A DNA stretch of 7,730 nucleotides, from positions 78,691-86,420 of the forward strand of contig DHPY01000042.1 of NCBI GenBank assembly GCA_002411015.1. Direction: 5' to 3'. The notes beneath the pieces are model-generated. The model did no database searches. It was given only the letters and a program-made list of their open reading frames with translations, and was not told the origin of the DNA. Shown here one piece after another: positions 1 to 6,227 of this stretch (position 1 is its first letter; each line of letters begins with the position of its first letter). This stretch comes from Armatimonadetes bacterium UBA5352. GTDB taxonomy: Bacteria > Armatimonadota > Zipacnadia > Zipacnadales > UBA5352. The position numbers were made by a program, and so were the translations under genes.

Positions 1-480
1 CTAGAGCGCGCTGGTGAGGGTAAGCGTCAGGGTCTTCTGGGCGCTCGCGACGACACCCGCATCGACCGTTGCATCGAGCGTGAGGCCAAGCGCGAGTCCG
101 CTACCCGTGACCTCGGTGATGCCTGTCACAAGATCGGCCGCTACTTCTGTCATCTCGACTGCACTCGCACTTGTGCCGACCGACGGAGCCGTGAGATTTG
201 CCTTCAGTGTGAGGCCCGTATCCATCGCCGTGTCAATGGCACCGGTGATCTTCATGTCGCTGCCGTTCGTGGTGATGCCATAGGTGGATCCTGCCGTAGC
301 CTGCTCCGGCTGGGAGCCGGCGACCGCTGTGTCGACGGTGAGCGTGACCGCCTCGTCGGTGATCGCGATCTCGTTGATCGCCTTTACTTCGTAGTTGATG
401 CGCAGGGTGTCGTTGTCGGCCGCAAATGCGCCGGTGGCGCAGAGCGCCATGACTGCTACTGCGATTGCGAGCTTCTTCAT
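1..480 (-). CDS. Small secreted beta-rich protein of unknown function
   Basis: Encodes 159 aa, with the TAG stop at the very edge of the window. I chose the ATG at 478-480 because a strong Shine-Dalgarno (AGGAGG) lies just upstream and because translation from it opens with a textbook signal peptide: MKK, a hydrophobic core, then AFA before the predicted cleavage after residue 20. An in-frame ATG 30 codons further up (at 570) has no such support. The mature part, about 139 aa, has no cysteine, is acidic, and is rich in Thr, Ala, Val, Gly and Leu in alternating strand-like patterns, ending in a TLTLTLT strand. That looks like an all-beta sandwich of the pilin-subunit, spore-coat-U or WxL-like kind, but I recognise no specific family. 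It is probably exported to the periplasm or surface. The only nearby gene on this strand upstream is debris, so it appears monocistronic. Confidence 0.85.
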   Translation of the reverse strand: MKKLAIAVAVMALCATGAFAADNDTLRINYEVKAINEIAITDEAVTLTVDTAVAGSQPEQATAGSTYGITTNGSDMKITGAIDTAMDTGLTLKANLTAPSVGTSASAVEMTEVAADLVTGITEVTGSGLALGLTLDATVDAGVVASAQKTLTLTLTSAL

Positions 481-594
481 TGTGCTTCCTCCTGGATGCT
501 TGGGGGGTGTGCCCCTGGTGGTTTGTCCGCCGAGTGGCGTCTCGGTCGGCTGCTTCAACATGGCAAACACAGTAGCAGATAGCTAGGGGGGTAT

Positions 595-613
595 GCGTAA
601 GAATGGCGTAAGA
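595..613 (-). promoter_or_regulatory. Tandem 8-bp repeat upstream of the secreted-protein gene, possible regulator site
   Basis: GCGTAAGA occurs at 595-602 and again at 606-613. It reads TCTTACGC on the coding strand of the downstream gene. The 11-bp period puts both copies on one face of the helix, as for many dimeric activators. The repeat lies about 115-135 bp upstream of the ATG at 480. No convincing -10/-35 pair could be picked out between them. The repeat is seen directly; the regulatory role is inference. Confidence 0.35.
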
Positions 614-699
614 CTGAGCGAGTATGTTCCAGAGATAATGGAGAGTCGTGGGGGGAGGCGGCTGTCTCCGGCGCGATCTACCGGTGCTTCCTTGCTCCG

Positions 700-1120
700 T
701 CGAATGGAAGTTCCCTCCTGAGCGCCCCAATCGCTCTTTAGGCAGTAGAAGCCCCGAAGCCCTGCATCACCATCCTCGGGCACGTCGGTCCACACCTCGT
801 GCCCCGGCTCATCCGCGTGCGGCGAGGGCAGGTTCTCGGGCACCCACAGGTGGTAGCCGTCGCGGTAGCGCTTGAGGAACTGCCAGTCGACGGCGTTCGC
901 CTGCACCCACGCCGGCTCGGTGCCGGTGTACTCCATGACGAGGAAGTCATAGGCTGTAGGTTCCCCATGGATGATCTGTGCCGTTGAGGCACTCGCCATC
1001 GTGCCCGGGTGTGGTCAGGTTCAGGTCCACCGTACGATTAGTGCCGAGGTCTGCCTTGTACCACGACCAACCACCGGTACCCCAGTTCCAGGTGCCCTCG
1101 CCCATCGTCTGCCGAGCAGG
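700..1120 (-). pseudogene. Broken gene fragment, Trp-rich, frame-shifted, family unknown
   Basis: Two overlapping minus-strand frames both look like real protein and join near 960-1000. The upstream piece (about 1112 down to 1000) reads GTWNWGTGGWSWYKADLG and continues to TTPGHDGE, then becomes nonsense and stops. The downstream piece (about 999 down to 715) contains AYDFLVMEYTG, VDWQFLKRYRDGYHLWVPEN and GFYCLKSDW, with strongly GC-biased third positions. After about 715 the frame loses protein-like character. The first piece also has no plausible N-terminus, because the codons before it look like noise. I read this as an internal fragment of a larger extracellular or carbohydrate-binding type protein, truncated at both ends and with at least one frameshift. 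The family is not recognised. A short intact gene starting at the ATG at 999 is possible, but that start has no clear ribosome site. Confidence 0.5.
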
Positions 1121-1243
1121 CCGGGTCTGAGCGGAAGCGTTGGCAAGGCGGCGCAGACGACCGCCAGGATTACCGCGGGCTCGCCGGTCATCGAGGTGAC
1201 GGACGCGGGCGACTTCCAGGTCGGACAGGGAGTGATGGCGTGA
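1121..1243 (+). pseudogene. Short remnant resembling the N-terminus of a beta-helix (pectate-lyase-like) protein
   Basis: One plus-strand frame reads TARITAGSPVIEVTDAGDFQ followed by VGQGVMA and a TGA at 1241-1243. The pattern 'T..ITAGS..I.V.DA..F.VGQGV' is typical of the first strands of secreted right-handed beta-helix or pectate-lyase-superfamily proteins. There is no start codon with a ribosome site, and nothing beta-helical follows the stop in any frame, so only about 35 codons survive. It abuts the minus-strand fragment that ends near 1112, as if unrelated pieces had been joined. The resemblance comes from pattern memory on a very short stretch. Confidence 0.35.
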
Positions 1244-1548
1244 ACCTGCTGGTACCCAGGCTTGCAGCGAGCCAGCGGTCAACACTTGAGCTTCTGAATG
1301 CAGCGACCTGTGCGTGCAGGATGGCGGCCGGTATCGGTGAAGATAGAACGGCCCACGGAGCGACCCTCATCGAAAGCTGGTTTCTCGACGCGAGCGCTTC
1401 GAGTAATGAGAGTGCAGACGGTGTTGCTGGCTATTGGCGCTGGTGCCCCTCCTGCTCGCGCAACCTGATCATGCGGAGGAGGCGAGCCCGACTCTTCGGC
1501 GAATGGGCAAGCGAAGATCATGTCGCATGGCGAGGCCACCAGGAGACC
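1244..1548. other. Intergenic stretch, no convincing gene
   Basis: The lyase frame stays open upstream to 1240, but that part (rich in Arg, Cys and Trp, no domain, no ribosome site) looks like chance in GC-rich DNA. Frame 2 holds an ATG at 1406 opening a 20-codon signal-peptide-like run (MRVQTVLLAIGAG). The adjacent frame 3 continues with a second hydrophobic run ending near LLLAQPDHAEEASPTL. Together they could be the decayed start of another exported protein, but no downstream body is visible. No tRNA or clear promoter was seen. Confidence 0.4.
1541..1545 (+). promoter_or_regulatory. Shine-Dalgarno AGGAG that decides the lyase start
   Basis: AGGAG sits 3 nt before the ATG at 1549. The spacing is short, but it is the only good ribosome site near the beginning of the lyase frame, and it directly precedes the hydrophobic export signal. 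Confidence 0.5.
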
Positions 1549-4500
1549 ATGCCAACACTCAGCGGCTGTTCATACGCTCTGGCCATGTTCGTCGGCGCAA
1601 TACAGCTGATCGGCTGCAGCCATCCGGTTCTTGCCCAAGGCGAGGGCGCTGTTCCGGTTGACCAGGAGATCAGCGCTGAAGAGGTGCTGCGCCTGGTTCA
1701 CGCAGCCCATCCCGGCCTCGAGCAGTTCGCTGCGGCGATGGCGGCGGGTGACCTGGCCGAGGCGCAGGAACTGCTCGTGGCGCACTTCGCCAACCGCCAG
1801 GAGCCTGTCGTCCCGCCGACGCGGTTTCCAGGCGTGAGCGAGGGCAATTCGATGGTCATGCTGCCGGGCTCGGGCATGGACCGGACCATCGCCGACGAGC
1901 AGTGGCTCAGGCACGTCTTCACCGAGCGGAACAACGATCTGGGCACGCTGGAGACCTACGACCTGGGCGCGGAGATCAACTGGCTGCATACCCCCAGCGC
2001 GGCCTTCAGTTGGGGCCTCTACCTGAACCAGCTCAACATCATCTCGAAGCTGGCCGGCGTCTACCGCGATACGCGCGACGAGAAGTATGCGATGGAGATC
2101 GGCAACCTGGTGGTAGGCTGGACACGGCAGGTGCCGCGTGGCTACGGCTACACCCGCGCCGGCGAACTGGTGAACTCGGGCATGGAGGTGCGGAACCGGC
2201 TATGCAACGCCATCGCGGCCTATGACGCAGTGCGAGCGGCGCCGTCGCTGACGCCTGAGACGCATATGGCGTTCTGGAAGCTGTTCATCACCGCCTGCCG
2301 CGAACTGATGACCTACTCTGGCGTGTCCTATCCGGGGCTGATACCCGCAGCGGTGATGTTCCCCGAATTCACCGAAGCCGATCAGTGGCTAACGGCGGGC
2401 ATGGTCGACATCCACCACCAGCTTGTGGACCGCACGACGCCCGAGGGCGCGTGGGACACACACTCAGTCTCCTATCAGACTGTTCCGGTGCCGTGGGCGG
2501 CGCGCAGCCTCGAGTTCCTGCAGGCCAACGACCCGGGGGGACGCCACGATGAGCTTGCGGCGATGATCGATCGGCAGGCGGGCAAGCTGCTGGAGATGAT
2601 GCTGCGCATCACGATGCCCAACGGCGGCCTGCCCAACATCGGAGACACCTACGGGCGCAGCGACTGGAACGCCGCAGCCTTCCTGCCCTCGCTGCAGCCG
2701 TGGATGGCGCTCAAGCTCGATGCCGAAGAGCGGGCGCGACTGGAGGCGATCACCGATCCGTTCGCGCGACTCAAGGCGGCACTCGCAATCGCCGACGGTC
2801 GCGCCGGCGACGAGCCGGCCCTCTCATCGATGGCGATGCCCGGCACCGGCTACTACGTGATGCGCAGCGGCTGGAATGCCGACAGTGCGCGCTACCTCTA
2901 CTTCGACCTGTCGGCGCAGGCGATGGGCCACGCACACAACGATGCCACCCACTTCGAGCTTTACGCGTACGGCAAGCCGCTGCTGTCCGACACGGGTGAT
3001 TACTTCCTCGGCTGGGGCTATCGCACCGCGCTGCACAACGCCATCGAGGTTGATGGACAGGAGCAGGCGCGGGGGGCCGTGGACATGATGCCGGTCGAGT
3101 GGCTCAGCACTCCCGGCTACGACCTCGTGGATGGGATGCACGATGCCTTCGCGAGCCTGGGCGTAAGCCAGCGGCGCAGAATCGTGTTCGTGAAACCGGA
3201 CTACTTCGTGACGTACGACCTGCTCGGCGGCGAGGGCACACATCGGTTTGAGCAGTTCCTCCACTTCGCGGGACCGACGCAGCAACTCGCGGCTCAGGTC
3301 GCGCTTGACCGAAACACGCTTGCAGCCACCACCCTGCATGATGGCACGGCGAACGTCCAGGTGATCCCCGCGATCACCGAGGGCTTGAGCGCCGACTTCG
3401 TCCAAGCGCAGGAGACGGCGATGCTGCCCGAGGACAAGTTCGAGCGCGCGGCCATGCTCGGCTGGATGGTCACGGGCGCGACCTTCCAGCGCGTCAAGTC
3501 ACCCGTGGTCGCCTATACGCGCGAGGGCAATGTGCCCCAGGCCTTCTGTGACGTCCTCTTCCCTTCACCCGCAGAGAGCGATGCGCGGGTAAGCGTGGAT
3601 ACCCTGCCGGTCTCCAGCGGCGACCGCCTCCTCGCCGCCACGGAGGCGATCGGACTGGTTATCGACGTCGTCATCGACCGTCCGGCCCACGAGCCCGAGG
3701 AGATCGTGATCGACCCGGGTGACAACCTGGCTCTGGGGCAGAGCGCCTTCGTCGAGGTGAATGCGGGCGCATTCCCCGAGAGTGGCGCGGCGCGCCTGAC
3801 TGACGGTGACACCGGTGCGCGAAGCATTCCGGCGGCAGTCTCGTCGACGCCGCATCAGCCGGGCGTGGCGCTTGCAGGCCGCTTCGGAATCGAGTTCGCG
3901 CGACCGACTGAGCTGAACTGCGTTTTCCTGCACCACGGGACATGGAACGGCTCGGCGGTGCTCTACCCGCCTGAGGAGATGAACGTGCAGTACCGCGCCG
4001 ACGGTGCATGGCATGATGTTACCGGGCCGATGGTGACCTGGGGCGATGACTTCGTCGCGGAGGTTCATTTCGAGCCTGTGACCACCGACGCTATCTCCGT
4101 GGCGGTGCAGCGCCCCTCAGGCGGCCGGCTGAGCATGCGCGAGTTCCAGGCCTACCGGGTGGCCGGCGACGAGCTTGCGCGCATCGCCGCACTGCGGGAG
4201 GAGCGTACGACGGAGCGCTGGACCGATACGCTGCTGATGGCGCAGGCCGGCGTCGGGCAACGCAGCTACGGCGAGTACTCCTTCGACGGCGAGATGGCGC
4301 TGATCCGAACCGATGAGGACGGGCGCATCGCGCGCGTGGTCATCCACCGTGGCTGCGAGCTTCGCCGTGGCGGGCAGACGCTGGTTGCGGGTGACGAGGT
4401 GATCGACACACTGACCGCGACCTGGCCGGGCGGAAGCGTGCAACTCGACTGCGTGGGCCTCACCGATCTGTCGCTGATCGCACAGGATGCCACCGCGATT

Positions 4501-4854
4501 GTTGCCGATGGTCAGCAGATCCCGGCGCGCGTCGACGACGGCCTCCTGCGCACGGAGCGTGCGGAGGCCCCGACGCCGTTGGAGATCAGCGGACTGCGCG
4601 TGGAGCTTCATCCACCGCAGGAGGGCCTCGCGGGCGGGCAGCCGTGGGCGATGGTGAGTTGGCGTACCGATCGCCCAGCAACCACGCAGGTGGAGTTCAG
4701 CGCGTCTGGAGGACCGGTGCGCAGGACAACCCTGGATCGTGCGTTGGTTACCGAACACGCCGCGCGGGTGGAGTTCCTGCGCCCGGACGAACCTGTCGAG
4801 TTCCGGGCGGTTTCCGTGGATATCGCCGGTCGACGTGCCGTCGGACAGACGTGA
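1549..4854 (+). CDS. Exported heparinase II/III-family polysaccharide lyase with discoidin-like and FN3-like C-terminal domains
   Basis: Encodes 1101 aa from the ATG at 1549. The N-terminus is an export signal. Its hydrophobic segment (about 10-29) ends in a lipobox-like LIGC (Cys23) and, shortly after, a signal-peptidase-I-like VLA/Q (29/30), so it is either a lipoprotein or a secreted enzyme. The n-region lacks Lys and Arg, which is unusual. Residues about 100-420 form the helical toroid typical of heparinase II/III enzymes (WGLYLNQLN, GDTYGRSDW). From about 430 comes the beta-sandwich: GYYVMRSGW, then GHAHND (His461, His463) and HFELYAYGKPLLSDTGDY (residues 468-485), then LHN..EVDG. Residues 725-868 fit an F5/8C (CBM32-like) fold, and 1010-1095 an FN3-like fold (VSWRTDRPATTQVEF). 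The family cleaves uronic-acid polysaccharides by beta-elimination; the substrate here is unknown. Tyr309 in SVSYQ could be the catalytic Tyr, but the usual Asn-His pair before it seems absent. The gene stands alone. Confidence 0.9.
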   Translation: MPTLSGCSYALAMFVGAIQLIGCSHPVLAQGEGAVPVDQEISAEEVLRLVHAAHPGLEQFAAAMAAGDLAEAQELLVAHFANRQEPVVPPTRFPGVSEGNSMVMLPGSGMDRTIADEQWLRHVFTERNNDLGTLETYDLGAEINWLHTPSAAFSWGLYLNQLNIISKLAGVYRDTRDEKYAMEIGNLVVGWTRQVPRGYGYTRAGELVNSGMEVRNRLCNAIAAYDAVRAAPSLTPETHMAFWKLFITACRELMTYSGVSYPGLIPAAVMFPEFTEADQWLTAGMVDIHHQLVDRTTPEGAWDTHSVSYQTVPVPWAARSLEFLQANDPGGRHDELAAMIDRQAGKLLEMMLRITMPNGGLPNIGDTYGRSDWNAAAFLPSLQPWMALKLDAEERARLEAITDPFARLKAALAIADGRAGDEPALSSMAMPGTGYYVMRSGWNADSARYLYFDLSAQAMGHAHNDATHFELYAYGKPLLSDTGDYFLGWGYRTALHNAIEVDGQEQARGAVDMMPVEWLSTPGYDLVDGMHDAFASLGVSQRRRIVFVKPDYFVTYDLLGGEGTHRFEQFLHFAGPTQQLAAQVALDRNTLAATTLHDGTANVQVIPAITEGLSADFVQAQETAMLPEDKFERAAMLGWMVTGATFQRVKSPVVAYTREGNVPQAFCDVLFPSPAESDARVSVDTLPVSSGDRLLAATEAIGLVIDVVIDRPAHEPEEIVIDPGDNLALGQSAFVEVNAGAFPESGAARLTDGDTGARSIPAAVSSTPHQPGVALAGRFGIEFARPTELNCVFLHHGTWNGSAVLYPPEEMNVQYRADGAWHDVTGPMVTWGDDFVAEVHFEPVTTDAISVAVQRPSGGRLSMREFQAYRVAGDELARIAALREERTTERWTDTLLMAQAGVGQRSYGEYSFDGEMALIRTDEDGRIARVVIHRGCELRRGGQTLVAGDEVIDTLTATWPGGSVQLDCVGLTDLSLIAQDATAIVADGQQIPARVDDGLLRTERAEAPTPLEISGLRVELHPPQEGLAGGQPWAMVSWRTDRPATTQVEFSASGGPVRRTTLDRALVTEHAARVEFLRPDEPVEFRAVSVDIAGRRAVGQT
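4846..4853. repeat. Left copy of an 8-bp direct repeat (CAGACGTG)
   Basis: CAGACGTG here overlaps the last codons and stop of the lyase gene. The same octamer recurs at 7116-7123, followed in both cases by AGGG after zero or one base. The pair brackets the two recombinase genes. It could be a duplicated target or core sequence, or a coincidence. Confidence 0.3.
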
Positions 4855-5109
4855 GGGCGCTTGTCTGATATGGGCGGCCCCGATCCTGCTGCGGACGCCC
4901 GTGACTTCGATCGACGCGGTCCGAGAACAACGAGGATAACGCTGGCCGTCGGGTTGAGAGGGCCGTGCGCCATCTGCCCCACCCCCTCTCGTTGCGAAAC
5001 GTTCGCTCAGGTCCTGCAACTTTGGATCGTTCAGCCCGCACGTGTGCCGGATGCGACTGTCCGGGGCTCCAGAGGCCATAGATGGAAACGCATGGCCCAA
5101 ACGAGCGTC
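4855..5109. other. Intergenic region without a gene
   Basis: Nothing here reads as a protein in any frame. A weak inverted repeat, GAGAGGG (4956-4962) with CCCTCTC (4984-4990), has a 21-nt loop and no T tract, so it is a poor terminator candidate. The degraded 3' end of the leftward recombinase relic enters from the right. Confidence 0.5.
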
Positions 5110-5948
5110 GCATGGGAGCGGATGCGCGCTCACCGCCTCCCGAAGTTCACTGTCACTCACGTGCAGGTAGATCGCTGTCGTGTCCAGCCGCGAGTGTCCA
5201 AGGATGCGCTGTATCTCCGGCAGAGACGCCTCAACGCTGTAGCAGGAGCGTGGCCGTGAAGTGCCGGATCGTGTGCAGGCTGACCCCGTCGTCCTCCATC
5301 TCCGTGCGCTCCGGAACGCCGCGCCAGATGCGCTGCATCCGGGTCGAGCGGATACGGTTCCGGGGTGTGATGGCGGAGAGGTAGTCGTGCGTGCAGTCTT
5401 GCGCCCTGAACTCCAGCCAGTCCGACAACGCGTCCACCGCGCGGCCCACAAGCGCGACCAGGCGCTCCTTGCTCCCCTTGCCGCGAATCCTGACGACGCG
5501 TTCATGGAGAGAGAGGTCACCGGTGTGAAGCCCGATGAGCTCCCCCCGACGCATGCCGGTGAACACCGGCACGCACACCATCGCGTAGTTGCGGAATGCA
5601 CAGAAGACGGAGTGGCTATGCCTGACCGCACTCGAGGAGATAAGACCAGAAGCTCCGGAGGCCGTGGAGACGCTGTGCGACAGTGGACTTGGAGAGGCCC
5701 CTCCGATGCATCTGCACCACCCAGCCCCGGACGAGGGAGACGGCCACGGCGCCTACAGGAGGCTGTGCACCCTCGCCGTCCATGTAGTCAAGGAAACTCA
5801 CGAGGTCGTAACAATACGACTTGGCGGTCAGGGGGCTGTGGCCCTTCTCAGCCTCCAAGTACGGCGCGGAATCCTGAGCGATAGTCTCCATAAGCATGGG
5901 AGTTCTGCACACACCTTTCTCGTGTGCTGCCCGCTTCGAAGACAACAT
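5110..5948 (-). pseudogene. Tyrosine recombinase/integrase (XerC/D-like), inactivated
   Basis: Three minus-strand pieces in order make up a phage-integrase-family recombinase. Piece 1 (5948 to 5616) is the N-terminal core-binding domain, with YLEAEKGHSPLTAKSYCYDL and LHGLRSFWSYLLECGQA, ending at a TAG. Piece 2 (about 5600 to 5231) is most of the catalytic domain: TGMRRGELIGL (first Arg), RIRGKGSKERLV (hairpin Lys) and LHTIRH (His and second Arg), ending at a TGA. Piece 3 (about 5226 to 5110), in another frame, gives LPEIQRILGHSRLDTTAIYL with the third His and the nucleophile Tyr, then LREAVSAHPL. Against the intact paralogue at 6228-7109, the 45-50 residue linker between the domains is missing. 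GVS and LPEIQ are joined by an apparent 2-nt loss in a TCTC run, and the stop has become a sense codon. With this many lesions it cannot make a working recombinase, although every catalytic residue is still readable. Confidence 0.88.
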
Positions 5949-6087
5949 TGCCCGCTCAGGACCTCAATGTTAGGGAGACCAGGTGGCGAGTAGTGACGAT
6001 AAGTCTGCGAAGGGGGCTTATGTTGCGCCCCAAACCGCGATTCCCGTCACATTTAGCCCCTCTGGCCCATCTTTGGGGGGCGGAGAG

Positions 6088-6115
6088 TGCGTCTGTAAGC
6101 CGAGTTAGGGACACG
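6088..6115 (+). other. Candidate tyrosine-recombinase core site 1 (11-6-11 layout)
   Basis: The left arm TGCGTCTGTAA (6088-6098), a 6-bp spacer GCCGAG, and the right arm TTAGGGACACG (6105-6115) form two partly inverted arms. Seven of 11 positions match when one arm is reverse-complemented, and the inner ends are TAA and TTA. Both the 28-bp size and the layout are those of dif/Xer-type sites. The repeat is seen directly; the binding role is inference from its position beside a recombinase gene. Confidence 0.35.
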
Positions 6116-6127
6116 GGAAAAGCCCGT
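6113..6127 (+). other. Small hairpin in the divergent spacer
   Basis: ACGGG (6113-6117) and CCCGT (6123-6127) pair around a 5-nt AAAAG loop, followed by only two T residues. It could be a weak transcription stop or part of the recombinase site. The stem is short. Confidence 0.25.
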
Positions 6128-6130
6128 TTG

Positions 6131-6159
6131 TGCCAACATAAGAATCGCTTAGGGACACA
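6131..6159 (+). other. Candidate tyrosine-recombinase core site 2 (11-7-11 layout)
   Basis: The left arm TGCCAACATAA (6131-6141), a 7-bp spacer GAATCGC, and the right arm TTAGGGACACA (6149-6159). The TTAGGGACAC core is identical to that of site 1, 44 bp away, and TAAG again sits at the same place before the spacer. The arms match at 6 of 11 inverted positions. A third related half-site, TTAGGGAGAC, occurs at 5970-5979. Confidence 0.35.
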
Positions 6160-6214
6160 CAACCCCTATTACAGTCACCCCTCGTTCCCGTATTCAGTGA
6201 CCATAACCACTTAC

Positions 6215-6218
6215 AGGA
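6215..6218 (+). promoter_or_regulatory. Shine-Dalgarno AGGA that favours the ATG at 6228
   Basis: AGGA ends 9 nt before the ATG at 6228, a normal distance. It touches the alternative in-frame ATG at 6219, where it could not serve as a ribosome site. Confidence 0.5.
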
Positions 6219-6227
6219 ATGAGGGCC

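Larger units (their letters stand above)
6017..6142. repeat. Inverted repeat CTTATGTTG / CAACATAAG
   Basis: A perfect 9-bp inverted repeat has arms at 6017-6025 and 6134-6142, 108 bp apart. The right arm overlaps the left arm of the candidate recombinase site at 6131-6159. The left arm could be half of a third site in opposite orientation. TTATGTT also matches the start of the XerD half of the E. coli dif site, a short match that may be chance. Confidence 0.4.
5949..6227. other. Divergent spacer between the two recombinases, non-coding, repeat-bearing
   Basis: About 280 bp separate the start of the leftward relic from the start of the rightward recombinase. No reading frame here looks like protein, and the base composition is less GC-rich than in the lyase gene. 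The spacer must contain the promoter for the intact recombinase, though I could not identify convincing -35/-10 boxes. It holds repeated TTAGGGA half-sites, an inverted CTTATGTTG/CAACATAAG pair and a small hairpin, listed separately. Confidence 0.6.

Noticed and set aside
481..570. Longer start for the secreted protein at 570
   Set aside because: The 30 added residues precede a perfect signal peptide, and the AGGAGG lies at the internal ATG.
1240..1548. Extending the lyase start upstream to 1240
   Set aside because: The extra 103 residues have no domain, no ribosome site and an atypical composition (many Arg, Trp, Cys). They would also bury the export signal that begins at 1549.
4956..4990. 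GAGAGGG/CCCTCTC inverted repeat as a terminator for the lyase
   Set aside because: Its 21-nt loop, 7-bp stem and lack of a T tract, at 100 bp past the stop, make it unconvincing.
4117..5631. A very long open minus-strand frame (over 500 codons) spanning the end of the lyase and the relic recombinase
   Set aside because: Only the short stretch near 5110-5230 looks like protein (the recombinase C-terminus). The rest is antisense to the lyase gene or intergenic, and is Arg/Ser/Thr/Pro-rich as expected for a shadow frame in GC-rich DNA.
5956..6162. Small minus-strand open frame in the divergent spacer
   Set aside because: No ribosome site, no protein-like pattern, and it runs through the repeated half-sites.
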